From NCBI GenBank assembly GCA_029256485.1, contig JAQSXU010000007.1, positions 1 through 64,000 of the forward strand: a stretch of 64,000 nt of DNA. The letters run 5' to 3'. The notes under the pieces were generated by a model, which was not told the origin of the DNA, ran no database searches, and worked only from the letters and a program-made list of their open reading frames with translations. Both the position numbers and the translations under genes were made by a program. This stretch comes from Clostridiaceae bacterium. GTDB taxonomy: Bacteria > Bacillota_A > Clostridia > Clostridiales > Clostridiaceae. Of the stretch, positions 8,219-16,790 are shown one piece after another; positions within the stretch are counted from its first letter, which is position 1, and each line of letters begins with the position of its first letter.

Positions 8219-8905
8219 TTGGATTTTTCATTTTTAGGTAAATATTCATCCTTTTTTATGAATGGAGCAAAATATACACTTTTATTGGCAGTTTTTACAG
8301 TACTGGCAGGTACAATCTTGGGGTTGCTATTATCATTAATGAAATTATCAAAGAATAAAATATTAAAATACATTGCGGTATCCTATATAGAATTTATCAG
8401 AGGAACTCCAGTGTTAGTTCAATTATATATAATATACTATGGACTCCCTGCTATAGGCGTTAACTTTCCATCTGTTCCAGCCCTTGGAAGTGACTTTCCT
8501 GATTTTGTTGCAGGTATTTTAGCACTTTCAATTAACAGTTCTGCATACGTAGCAGAGATTATAAGAGCTGGCATTCAGGCAGTAGACAAGGGACAAATGG
8601 AAGCAGGAAGAAGCTTAGGAATGACTGAGGCACTGGCTATGAAAAAAATTATTATACCTCAGGCATTCAAAAACATACTTCCTGCTTTAGGAAATGAATT
8701 TATTACAGTTATTAAGGAATCTTCAATTGTATCTATAATTGGAATACATGAATTGATGTATAATGCAGATACTGTAAGAGGAAATATATTTAAACCATTT
8801 GAGCCGCTGCTGGTAGCTGCATTTATATATTTTATAATGACATTTACATTATCAAAACTACTGGGGATAGTTGAAGGGAGGATGAGAGCAAGTGATAGAA
8901 GTTAG
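8219..8905 (+). CDS. Polar amino-acid ABC transporter permease (HisM/GlnP type)
   Basis: 228 residues with several membrane helices and the His/Glu/Gln/Arg permease signature: [20 protein letters not shown], then the EAA loop [22 protein letters not shown] that docks on the ATPase. The start is TTG, chosen because GGAGGT (8207-8212) lies 6 nt before it. It overlaps the ATPase gene by 14 bp, indicating translational coupling. Confidence 0.9.
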   Translation: MDFSFLGKYSSFFMNGAKYTLLLAVFTVLAGTILGLLLSLMKLSKNKILKYIAVSYIEFIRGTPVLVQLYIIYYGLPAIGVNFPSVPALGSDFPDFVAGILALSINSSAYVAEIIRAGIQAVDKGQMEAGRSLGMTEALAMKKIIIPQAFKNILPALGNEFITVIKESSIVSIIGIHELMYNADTVRGNIFKPFEPLLVAAFIYFIMTFTLSKLLGIVEGRMRASDRS

Positions 8906-9614
8906 TGATTTGAATAAAAGCTTTGGAAAAAATCACATATTAAAAGGAATTGATATAGAGATACAAAAGGGAGAGGTTATTGTTATTATAGGTCCAAGCG
9001 GATCTGGTAAAAGTACTTTTCTAAGATGCTTAAATTTACTTGAAACTCCTGATAGAGGATCAATAACCTTTGAAGGTATGAAAATTACTGATAAAAAAAA
9101 TGATATAAACAAGCTTAGAGAAAAAATGGGAATGGTGTTTCAACAATTTAACCTTTTCCCGCATAAAACCGTGTTGGAAAACATAACCATAGCTCCTATA
9201 AATGTAAAAAAAATGTCCACTGATGAAGGAAACTCTATTGCATTTAAATTGCTAAAGAAAATAGGGCTGGAAGAAAAGGCTGATTCTTACCCATCACAAT
9301 TATCTGGGGGACAAAAGCAGAGAATAGCAATAGCAAGAGCACTAGCTATGGAGCCGGATGTAATGCTGTTTGATGAACCAACATCGGCTTTAGATCCTGA
9401 AATGGTAGGAGAAGTTCTAAATGTTATGAAAGAATTGGCATCAGAAGGAATGACTATGGTTGTTGTAACTCATGAAATGGGTTTTGCAAAAGAAGTTGGT
9501 GACAGAGTTCTTTTTATGGATGATGGCAAAATACTAGAGGAAGGTACTCCCGAGGAATTATTTAATAACCCTAAAAATTCAAGAACAAAGGACTTTTTGA
9601 GCAAAATACTTTAA
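8892..9614 (+). CDS. Polar amino-acid ABC transporter ATP-binding protein (GlnQ type)
   Basis: 240 residues, complete ABC ATPase: Walker [10 protein letters not shown] (about 33-41), Q-loop [17 protein letters not shown], signature LSGGQKQR, Walker [15 protein letters not shown] and switch His in [17 protein letters not shown] and the overall layout are those of the GlnQ/HisP group. The start is GTG inside the permease 3' end. It could also energize the second binding-protein/permease pair at 37.8-39.2 kb, which has no ATPase of its own. Confidence 0.92.
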   Translation: MIEVSDLNKSFGKNHILKGIDIEIQKGEVIVIIGPSGSGKSTFLRCLNLLETPDRGSITFEGMKITDKKNDINKLREKMGMVFQQFNLFPHKTVLENITIAPINVKKMSTDEGNSIAFKLLKKIGLEEKADSYPSQLSGGQKQRIAIARALAMEPDVMLFDEPTSALDPEMVGEVLNVMKELASEGMTMVVVTHEMGFAKEVGDRVLFMDDGKILEEGTPEELFNNPKNSRTKDFLSKIL

Positions 9615-9633
9615 TTTAGGAGAGTGCTATGTT

Positions 9634-10791
9634 ATGAAAAATAATTTCTTGGCAGAAAAATACTTAAAAAATACAAGTAATCCTATGTCAGAAACAGCTG
9701 AGCTTACAAAAAAATTTAATGACATAATTGACTTAAGTTTAGGTGATCCAGATATAATAACTGATAAAGAAGTAATTGAGTCTGCATTTAATGACGCAAA
9801 AAACGGATATACAAGATATGCAGAACCTACTGGAGATCCAGAGTTAATAAAAGAGATAATTAGTTTTTATAATGATAGTTATAATGTAAATGTTAATAAG
9901 GATGAAGTTATGGTAGTCGTGGGAGCTTGCCATGGAATGTTTCTAGCATTGCAGTCTATTATTAATGCTGGAGATGAAGTTATTGTACATTCTCCATATT
10001 TTACTCCTTATAGGGATCAAATTGAAATGGCTGGGGGAAAATTTGTAGAACTAAAAACCTGCGAAGAAGAACAATTTAACATCAATATTGATGAATTACA
10101 AAAGTTAATTAACAATAAAACAAAAGCTATAATATTAAATTCCCCCAATAATCCTACGGGAGCATATTTTAGCAAGGAATTAATAAATGAAATAGCACAA
10201 GTTGCCATAAATAATAATTTGGTTGTAATATCTGATGATGTATATGATGGATTTACTTATGATGATGAATTTTATCCCATATCTTCTGTAGAAGGTATGA
10301 AGCAGAGAACTATTACTTTAGGAAGTTTTTCAAAGGATTTTTGTATGACAGGCTGGAGGATTGGATATGTGATTGCTTCAGACTACATTATTAATACAAT
10401 GAAAAATATAAATGAAGGAATATGTTTCTCAGCTCCAACAATTTCTCAAAGAGCTGCAATTTATGGACTTAAAAATAGAAAATCAATTGTAGCTAAAGTT
10501 AGAGATGAATTTAAGGAAAGAATAGATTATGCTTACAATGAAATTAGATTTCTCACAAATGTTAGTGCAGTTAAGCCAAAAGCAGGAATTTATATTTTTA
10601 TGAATATAAAGAAAACTGGATTATCTTCTGAAAAGTTTTGCGAAAAGCTGTTAAATGAAGCACATATTGTTGCCATACCCGGCACAGCCTTTGGAATGTA
10701 TGGAGAAGGCTATATAAGAATAGCATGTACAGTCAACAAAAGCATATTAGCAGAAGCATTTCATAGAATAAATAAAATGCTGATTGTGTAA
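9634..10791 (+). CDS. PLP-dependent aminotransferase, class I/II
   Basis: 385 residues of fold type I. Visible motifs are the substrate/PLP loop NSPNNPTGAYF, SDDVYDGFTYD (Asp and Tyr contacting PLP) and the Schiff-base lysine in GSFSKDFCMTGWRIGY, and it ends with an IRIACTV segment. The start ATG has AGGAGAG 9 nt upstream, and the gene lies 19 bp after the ABC ATPase gene. It probably transaminates the amino acid imported by that transporter, or a related aromatic or aspartate-type substrate. The exact specificity is unknown. Confidence 0.85.
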   Translation: MKNNFLAEKYLKNTSNPMSETAELTKKFNDIIDLSLGDPDIITDKEVIESAFNDAKNGYTRYAEPTGDPELIKEIISFYNDSYNVNVNKDEVMVVVGACHGMFLALQSIINAGDEVIVHSPYFTPYRDQIEMAGGKFVELKTCEEEQFNINIDELQKLINNKTKAIILNSPNNPTGAYFSKELINEIAQVAINNNLVVISDDVYDGFTYDDEFYPISSVEGMKQRTITLGSFSKDFCMTGWRIGYVIASDYIINTMKNINEGICFSAPTISQRAAIYGLKNRKSIVAKVRDEFKERIDYAYNEIRFLTNVSAVKPKAGIYIFMNIKKTGLSSEKFCEKLLNEAHIVAIPGTAFGMYGEGYIRIACTVNKSILAEAFHRINKMLIV

Positions 10792-10889
10792 AATATAACA
10801 ATGAGAATTTATGGAATTTATGTTGAATTTATAATTAAATTGCTATATAATAACAAATGTTGTGTTTATATGAAAATGGGGATGATAAA

Positions 10890-11051
10890 ATGAATGAAGC
10901 ACTATTAGAAAAAATTGATTCACTAAGGGATATAATAAATAAACTAACTGAGAAAGAGCAAGAGTTGTGCAAAGGAAGAGCCTTAAGGCTCAGTGAAGAA
11001 TTGGACAAGCTTATAAATTTATATTACAAACAAGATATTACTGAAATTTAA
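10890..11051 (+). CDS. Spo0E-like aspartyl-phosphate phosphatase
   Basis: 53 residues if started at the ATG at 10890, which follows GGGGAT (10877-10882); the frame is open back to 10857. The protein is two predicted helices with the Spo0E signature LSEELDKLINLYYK (the S..LD.LI core) near the C-terminus, preceded by a Glu-rich helix. Family members dephosphorylate Spo0A~P in spore formers and so delay sporulation. It is monocistronic and not functionally linked to its neighbours. Confidence 0.75.
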   Translation: MNEALLEKIDSLRDIINKLTEKEQELCKGRALRLSEELDKLINLYYKQDITEI

Positions 11052-11189
11052 TTCCCAAAAGCACTATAATATAAATTGCATTTTATCATAAATATAGTTT
11101 TTTTCTTTTAAACTTACTAATTAAAGGAATTAAAGTACTTTTATAGAATATATATTAATAAATTTATATGATATGAAAGGATGGAATTT

Positions 11190-11390
11190 ATGGTAAGAGA
11201 TATTCTTTTAAGTGCTTTGTTTGGATTTTTAGGTATTGTTATAATGGCAGTTGGTTATAAGATTTTTGACTTGATGATTCCCCTTGACTTTAACAAGGAA
11301 TTAGAAAAGAATAATACGGCTGTAGCAATTGTAATTGCAGGATTATTAATTGGTATAGCATTAATAGTTTCAAGAGTTGTAGCAGCATAA
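11190..11390 (+). CDS. Small DUF350-family membrane protein
   Basis: 66 residues with two hydrophobic segments (about 4-24 and 45-63) flanking a short charged loop (DFNKELEKNN). The pattern FDLMIPLDF..EL.K.N.AVAIV.AGLLIGI is that of a single DUF350 repeat, a family of unknown function. The ATG at 11190 is preferred over 11181 because AAAGGA (11176-11181) gives workable spacing only to the former. It stands alone, with a terminator immediately downstream. Confidence 0.65.
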   Translation: MVRDILLSALFGFLGIVIMAVGYKIFDLMIPLDFNKELEKNNTAVAIVIAGLLIGIALIVSRVVAA

Positions 11391-11395
11391 TTTAG

Positions 11396-11435
11396 CAGGT
11401 TATCATAAAATGTAATTTTGTGATAACCTGTTTTT
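11396..11435 (+). terminator. Rho-independent terminator after the DUF350 gene
   Basis: CAGGTTATCA (11396-11405) pairs perfectly with TGATAACCTG (11421-11430), followed by TTTTT. Confidence 0.85.
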
Positions 11436-11501
11436 ATGTTTATGGGTGTATAATAAATTTTGGTGTTATGAAGGTTAAGTTTTCTGTATCATGAGCAATT
11501 A

Positions 11502-11540
11502 AAATAGTGTATCAAAAATTTCCCCGTTGATACACTATTT
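11502..11540 (+). promoter_or_regulatory. Upstream activator sequence for the PTS operon (perfect 14-bp inverted repeat)
   Basis: AAATAGTGTATCAA (11502-11515) and TTGATACACTATTT (11527-11540) are exact inverse copies around an 11-nt centre. It ends 35 bp before the -24 element of the sigma-54 promoter, the usual kind of place for a LevR-type enhancer site. A role as a terminator is unlikely because no gene ends just upstream and no T run beyond TATTT follows. Confidence 0.65.
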
Positions 11541-11573
11541 CTACAATGCTTGTGTTATTTGACTTTTCACACA

Positions 11574-11590
11574 TTGGCATGATAATTGCT
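11574..11590 (+). promoter_or_regulatory. Sigma-54 (RpoN) promoter of the cell-wall sugar PTS operon
   Basis: TTGGCATGATAATTGCT has -24 GG at 11576-11577 and -12 GC at 11588-11589, 12 bp apart. It closely matches the bdhA sigma-54 promoter, which also has TTCACAC just upstream. The operon it precedes encodes its own LevR-like sigma-54 activator. Confidence 0.88.
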
Positions 11591-11635
11591 AATATAATCT
11601 TCGTAATAATATTTTATTAAATAGGAGGTTTTAAT

Positions 11636-11944
11636 ATGAAGGTACTGATGGTATGTTCGGGAGGAATGTCCAGTTCTATAGTAGTTAAGGCAATAAAAAT
11701 TGAAGCTGACAAACAGAACTTTCCTTTAGAAATTAAAGCAGTAGGTACAGGTGATTTTGAGGACGAGCTCAAAACAGGCGGTTATGACTTAGCAATAGTT
11801 GCGCCTCAAGTAAAGCACAGACTTAAAACATTTGAAGAGCAAGCTAAACCTTTAAATGTACCTGTAGAAATGATTGTTCCCATGGGGTATACACCAATAG
11901 GTGCACCAAAAGTATTGGAGCAAATAAAAAAACACACAATATAA
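11636..11944 (+). CDS. PTS lactose/cellobiose-family EIIB component
   Basis: 102 residues, standard length. The phospho-cysteine is Cys8 in the P-loop-like MVCSGGMSSS near the N-terminus, followed by the Rossmann-like layout of EIIB-Lac/Cel. It accepts phosphate from EIIA and passes it to the sugar bound by EIIC. First gene of the sigma-54 operon; ribosome binding site AGGAGG. The neighbouring kinase, AnmK and MupG genes suggest that the sugar is a cell-wall amino-disaccharide rather than cellobiose. Confidence 0.92.
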   Translation: MKVLMVCSGGMSSSIVVKAIKIEADKQNFPLEIKAVGTGDFEDELKTGGYDLAIVAPQVKHRLKTFEEQAKPLNVPVEMIVPMGYTPIGAPKVLEQIKKHTI

Positions 11945-11968
11945 AAACCATAAAGGGGGAAATATTAA

Positions 11969-13288
11969 ATGGAAAAGTTTCTAAATTGGATTGAAGAAAA
12001 GTTCATGCCGCCTATGGCTAGAATGTCAGAACAAAGACACTTAAGAGCTATAAGGGATGGTGTTATTTCAACTATTTCTCTAATTATAGTAGGTTCTTTC
12101 TTTCTGATAATTGCACAGCCTCCAGTAGCATCTTGGGCAAAGGCAGTTGCACCTTATGTTGGAAAGATAATGGTGCCATATAGATTAACAATGGGTCTTA
12201 TGTCACTTTATGCGGCTTATGGAATGGGATACAGTTTAGCTAAATCCTATAAATTAGATGGGATAAGCGGCGGTGTACTTTCATTATGCGCATTCCTTTT
12301 TACAGTTATTCCATTAAATGTGGATACTGTAATGACAGCAGCAGCAAAGGCTAAAGTAGCAGGAGCTGCTCCAATGGGATGGGTATTGCCAATGGCTAAC
12401 CTTGGAGGATCCGGAATGTTTGCGGCAATAATATGTATGATATTTGCTGTTGAAACATTAAGAATACTTAAAAAATATAATGTTACTATTAAAATGCCAG
12501 AACAAGTTCCTGAATCAGTATCAAGATCTTTTGAAGCATTAATACCAGCTGCAGTTATAATAACAGTTATTTGGTTTTTAAGAGTTTGGTTAAATTTTGA
12601 CATACAAACTGCAATTATGAATATATTTAAACCAGTTGTAAACATTGCTGGTAATACTTTCGCCGGCGTATTAATACCAGTTATTCTTATTACTGTACTT
12701 TGGTCTGCTGGTATACATGGTATGTCAGTTATAGGTTCACTTATAAGACCTATATGGTTAGTATTACTTGACCAAAATGCACAAGCTGTTGCAGCAGGTA
12801 CTCCACTACCTAACATAGCTCCAGAACCATTTTTTCAATGGTTTATATGGATAGGTGGAGCAGGTGCCACATTAAGTTTAGCAGCACTTATGTGTTTCTC
12901 AAAATCAGAATATTTAAAGAGAGTTGGAAGATTCTCTATAATTCCAGGTATATTCAATATTAATGAACCATTGATATTTGGTGCACCACTTGTTATGAAC
13001 CCAATACTTGCAATACCATTTATCCTTTCTCCAGTAGTTGCCGCTATAGTAGCATATGGTGCCACAGCAGCAGGATTCGTATCTAAGGTATCAATAATAG
13101 CACCATGGACTCTTCCAGCACCAATAGGAGCATATGTTGCAACAGGTGGAGATTGGAGAGCGGCCTTACTTGTTATAATAAACATTGCTTTAACAGCAGT
13201 TATTTACTATCCATTCTTCAAGGCATATGAAAAGAAAATGGTTCAAGAAGAACAGACAACTTCAGAATCAACTTCAGTGGAAGCATAA
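11969..13288 (+). CDS. PTS lactose/cellobiose-family EIIC permease
   Basis: 439-residue integral membrane EIIC with about ten hydrophobic helices. It begins MEKFLNWIEEKFMPPMARMSEQRHLRAI, the usual EIIC-Lac amphipathic start, and contains the conserved INEPLIFGAPLVMNP loop (about 330-345) that binds and translocates the sugar. The C-terminal tail is hydrophilic. It lies 24 bp after EIIB. The substrate is unproven; MurNAc-GlcNAc or another N-acetylated disaccharide is inferred from the downstream genes. Confidence 0.92.
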   Translation: MEKFLNWIEEKFMPPMARMSEQRHLRAIRDGVISTISLIIVGSFFLIIAQPPVASWAKAVAPYVGKIMVPYRLTMGLMSLYAAYGMGYSLAKSYKLDGISGGVLSLCAFLFTVIPLNVDTVMTAAAKAKVAGAAPMGWVLPMANLGGSGMFAAIICMIFAVETLRILKKYNVTIKMPEQVPESVSRSFEALIPAAVIITVIWFLRVWLNFDIQTAIMNIFKPVVNIAGNTFAGVLIPVILITVLWSAGIHGMSVIGSLIRPIWLVLLDQNAQAVAAGTPLPNIAPEPFFQWFIWIGGAGATLSLAALMCFSKSEYLKRVGRFSIIPGIFNINEPLIFGAPLVMNPILAIPFILSPVVAAIVAYGATAAGFVSKVSIIAPWTLPAPIGAYVATGGDWRAALLVIINIALTAVIYYPFFKAYEKKMVQEEQTTSESTSVEA

Positions 13289-13304
13289 TATTTACAATAA
13301 TATT

Positions 13305-13335
13305 GGCACCGATGGTCATTAATCCTGTCGGTGCC
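13305..13335 (+). other. Intercistronic stem-loop between EIIC and EIIA genes
   Basis: GGCACCGA (13305-13312) pairs with TCGGTGCC (13328-13335). No T tract follows, so it is more likely an mRNA-processing or stability element than a terminator. Confidence 0.5.
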
Positions 13336-13369
13336 TTATAAAAATTGTTAGCATACAGGAGGAATTGTT

Positions 13370-13675
13370 ATGGAACAAGAAATATTTGAAATCATATCTC
13401 ATGGCGGAGATGCCAGGGGATATGCATATGAAGCATTAAAAGAGGCAAAAGAAAAAAATCTAGACAAGGCTAAGGAGTTATTGGTTAAAGCTCAAGATGA
13501 GTTAGACCTAGCTCATAACACACAAACTAAACTCATACAAGCTGAATTAAATGGAAACAGCTTAAAAATGTCATTGCTTATGGTACATGCACAAGATCAA
13601 CTAATGACTGCAATTTCGGAAAAAAATCTCATAGAACAAATGGTAGATATGATGAAAATAGTATATAATAAATAA
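13370..13675 (+). CDS. PTS lactose/cellobiose-family EIIA component
   Basis: 101 residues, all-helical, as expected of EIIA-Lac/Cel. It begins with EIISHGGDARGYAYEALKEA, and the phosphorylated histidine is in LLMVHAQDQLMTA near residue 77. It relays phosphate from HPr to EIIB. It is placed after EIIC and preceded by the ribosome binding site AGGAGG. Confidence 0.92.
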   Translation: MEQEIFEIISHGGDARGYAYEALKEAKEKNLDKAKELLVKAQDELDLAHNTQTKLIQAELNGNSLKMSLLMVHAQDQLMTAISEKNLIEQMVDMMKIVYNK

Positions 13676-13693
13676 ATTTAAAAGGAGAATAAT

Positions 13694-13981
13694 ATGCTAA
13701 TAAAACTTCTTTACATAATCGGTTTAGTATTATTAATTTTAGGATCTGTTTTTCTAACAAGAATAACTATAAAAAAGTTTAATATTAATAGATGGGTTAT
13801 TGCTGTTATAGCTCCATTTGTAATTATAATTCCATTGTTAATATTTAAGAATATAAATACAATAGTATGGAATATACTGCTATTAGTATTTTCTGTAATG
13901 TGCATAATGTTTTTTGAAATGACTAGAATTAAGTTAGAGAAAAAAGAAATAAAAGGTATCATATATAATATTAAAAAATAA
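13694..13981 (+). CDS. Small membrane protein of unknown function in the PTS operon
   Basis: 95 residues with three hydrophobic helices (about 4-22, 34-52 and 58-76) and a basic cytoplasmic C-terminus. I do not recognise a family. It lies 18 bp after EIIA with an AAAGGAG ribosome binding site and ends about 60 bp before the activator gene, so it is co-transcribed with the PTS. A role in transport or anchoring of the regulator is possible but has no sequence support. Confidence 0.6.
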   Translation: MLIKLLYIIGLVLLILGSVFLTRITIKKFNINRWVIAVIAPFVIIIPLLIFKNINTIVWNILLLVFSVMCIMFFEMTRIKLEKKEIKGIIYNIKK

Positions 13982-14042
13982 TTCAGCAAATTTAAATGAT
14001 ATAATGTCATAAAGATAACTTTTATTTGAGGTGAGATGTACA

Positions 14043-16724
14043 GTGAGAAGTGAAACTGTTTATAACGCACTGGAGGATTTATGTGCTAAACAATTGCAAC
14101 AAAATGGAAGAATAACGGGTTTTAGCACAGAGGAGATAGCGGATATATTAAATATGCAAAGAGCCAACGTAGCAAGAGAATTTAGCAAACTCATAAAACA
14201 AGAAAAAATAGGGAAAAGCACAGGAAGACCAGTTCTATACTTTGCAAAAGATATTGATGCCCATCCTTTGCAAAATATGGAACTTAATGAGCATATAAAG
14301 CAAAAAAAAGTTGTTTTTGATAGTGTCATTGGGAAAAATTCAAGTCTTAAATCAACCATAGCTCTTGCAAAAGCTGCTATTGTATATCCACCACATGGAC
14401 TTCATACCCTTATTATTGGGGAAACAGGGGTGGGAAAATCATTTTTTGCTAAAACTATGTTTAAATATTCTCAAGAGGTAAGGCCTTCTGCTGGCAGTGG
14501 ACAATTTACTGTATTTAATTGTGCAGATTATGCTAATAATCCTAATTTATTAATATCCTATTTATTTGGAGTTAAAAAAGGTGCATATACTGGCGCTACT
14601 GTGGATAGGCAAGGAATAATCGAAAAGGCTAGAAATGGAATTCTATTTTTAGATGAAGTACATAGATTAACTCCTGAAGGTCAGGAAATGCTGTTCACAT
14701 TAATTGATGAAGGTAAATATACCCCACTTGGAGATACAAAAGAAATAAAAATAAATATAATGATTATTTGTGCAACAACGGAAAACATTGAATCTTCATT
14801 GCTTAAAACATTTACTAGAAGAATTCCAATAGTTATTAAATTACCTAGCCTTCGTGAAAGAACTTCAGAGGAAAGAATGGAACTAATACAAAGGTTCCTA
14901 GAGGAAGAATCAAAAAGAATCGGTAAAAGTGTAGAGGTTGAAGGTGATGCACTAACAGCACTTTTAAATTATGACTGTCCTAATAACATAGGTGAACTTA
15001 AAAGCCATATACAAATTGCTTGTGCAAAATCATTCCTGAGAAGTATGTTTTCTGGATATGTATTGGCAATTAAATTAGAGGATTTCCCGGAACAAGTAAG
15101 GACTGGATTACTGGTATCTAAAAAAATAAAACCAACCTCCATTAAACTGAATATAGGCAGTTACTTATATGAAAACAAAGAGGATATAAACGACAAGTAT
15201 AGTCTATCTGGTAACTTGTATGAATTTATTGAGAAAAGAACTGAAAGCTTAAAATCAAAAGGTATAGACGAAAAGACAATTAAAAATAGAATATCTAATG
15301 AGATAGAAAAATTTATAAACACGTATTTGTCTACAATAAACATAGAAAATAAAGAGGACGGAATAAAAAGAATAGTAAATAATGATCTATATGATTTATT
15401 AAATAGTTTTATGTATTTAGCAGAATATAAACTTAAAAGGAAAATATCTAAAAATACCTTTTTAGGATTACTTATACACATAGACACATTTATTGGAAGA
15501 TTCAGGGAAAACAGAATTATTGAAAATCCCAAAATAGATGAGATAAGAAAAAAATATCCCCAAGAATTTAAGCTTGCAATTAAATTAGCAGATAAATTAG
15601 AGCAGAAATATAATTTAGATGTTCCTATTGATGAGATTGGTTTTATAACCATGTTTTTCGCAGCAGATATTGAAGAAAAAAAGCCAAAGGTTGGTATTAT
15701 TGTTGCAATGCATGGTACTAATACTGCCACATCTATGGTGGATGTAGTAAATCAGCTTTTAAATACAAACCATGCCATTGCTTTTGATATGCCTCTTTCT
15801 ATGAATCCAGAGACTGCGCTTCATAAAATTGAGGAAATGGTGAAAATCTCTAATGAGGGCATAGGAGTATTAATTTTAGTAGATATGGGTTCTTTGAAAC
15901 TATTTGATAAAATGATAAAGAACAGCACAGGAATAGAAGTCAGATCAGTAGACATGGTAACTACTGCTACAGCAATTGAGGCAACCAGGAAGGCAATTAT
16001 GAACCAAAGCCTGGAGGAATTAGTAAAATCTATTGATTTGGAAAGCAGATATGTTGGAAACTTAACAGTGGATAATATAAAAATAAAAAAGGAAGTTATA
16101 ATAACTGCATGCTCTACTGGGCAGGGTACTGCTCAGAAGATTAAGGACATAGTTTACACCAGGTATGACAAGGAAAAGTATGAGGTAATAAATTTAAGTA
16201 TCAAAGATAAAAAGGAATTTGAAAATGCCATTTTAAAAATAAAAAAAGAGGCAAATATAGTAGCCGTTATAAGCGCCTTTAATATTAATCTTCCCGGAAT
16301 AGAATATATATCAATGGATAAATTTTTTAAGGACTTTATGGGGGAAGATTTTGAGCAGGGAATTAAGAAAGATGAATTTATATCAAACATAAAGACAGTT
16401 TATAAAGATTATATGGAATTGGAAAATTCAGATGAAATTGTTGATGGCTTTATGAAGATTATAACCCAATTAAAGCATATATTTGATATCCATGTGGATA
16501 GAGAAAAACTCAATGGATTGTTAATGCATTTCGGAAGCCTCGTTCAAGCTATATTAAATAAAGAGGAAACACCTAAGTGTAAAAATGTTCAAATTATTAC
16601 TTCAAGATATGAAGATATATACAATTATCTTAAAGATTCACTGGATAGCTTGGGTGATACACTTGAAGTAACATTTTGCAGTGATGATGTGGCCAATATT
16701 TTAGAAATACTTATAAATATATAA
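14043..16724 (+). CDS. LevR-like sigma-54 transcriptional activator with PTS regulatory domains
   Basis: 893 residues. Order: N-terminal winged-helix DNA-binding domain (about 1-80); AAA+ domain with Walker A GETGVGKS (from 126), the sigma-54 loop GAYTGA (from 180, a Tyr variant of GAFTGA) and Walker B ILFLDEVHRL; first PRD (about 440-540); EIIA-Man-like domain with phospho-His557 in MHGTNTATS; EIIB-like domain with Cys690 in TACSTGQGTA; C-terminal second PRD with His in LLMHFG. Such proteins activate sigma-54 promoters when the cognate PTS is transporting sugar. The start is GTG 14043, because GAGGTGA (14028-14034) precedes it; a GTG at 14031 overlaps that site. Its target is probably the promoter at 11574-11590 via the palindrome at 11502-11540. 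Confidence 0.9.
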   Translation: MRSETVYNALEDLCAKQLQQNGRITGFSTEEIADILNMQRANVAREFSKLIKQEKIGKSTGRPVLYFAKDIDAHPLQNMELNEHIKQKKVVFDSVIGKNSSLKSTIALAKAAIVYPPHGLHTLIIGETGVGKSFFAKTMFKYSQEVRPSAGSGQFTVFNCADYANNPNLLISYLFGVKKGAYTGATVDRQGIIEKARNGILFLDEVHRLTPEGQEMLFTLIDEGKYTPLGDTKEIKINIMIICATTENIESSLLKTFTRRIPIVIKLPSLRERTSEERMELIQRFLEEESKRIGKSVEVEGDALTALLNYDCPNNIGELKSHIQIACAKSFLRSMFSGYVLAIKLEDFPEQVRTGLLVSKKIKPTSIKLNIGSYLYENKEDINDKYSLSGNLYEFIEKRTESLKSKGIDEKTIKNRISNEIEKFINTYLSTINIENKEDGIKRIVNNDLYDLLNSFMYLAEYKLKRKISKNTFLGLLIHIDTFIGRFRENRIIENPKIDEIRKKYPQEFKLAIKLADKLEQKYNLDVPIDEIGFITMFFAADIEEKKPKVGIIVAMHGTNTATSMVDVVNQLLNTNHAIAFDMPLSMNPETALHKIEEMVKISNEGIGVLILVDMGSLKLFDKMIKNSTGIEVRSVDMVTTATAIEATRKAIMNQSLEELVKSIDLESRYVGNLTVDNIKIKKEVIITACSTGQGTAQKIKDIVYTRYDKEKYEVINLSIKDKKEFENAILKIKKEANIVAVISAFNINLPGIEYISMDKFFKDFMGEDFEQGIKKDEFISNIKTVYKDYMELENSDEIVDGFMKIITQLKHIFDIHVDREKLNGLLMHFGSLVQAILNKEETPKCKNVQIITSRYEDIYNYLKDSLDSLGDTLEVTFCSDDVANILEILINI

Positions 16725-16790
16725 TTATTGTGATGAAATTATATTAGCAGAACCTATTATCAATATATAAAAAATATGGGGGTGACTTGT

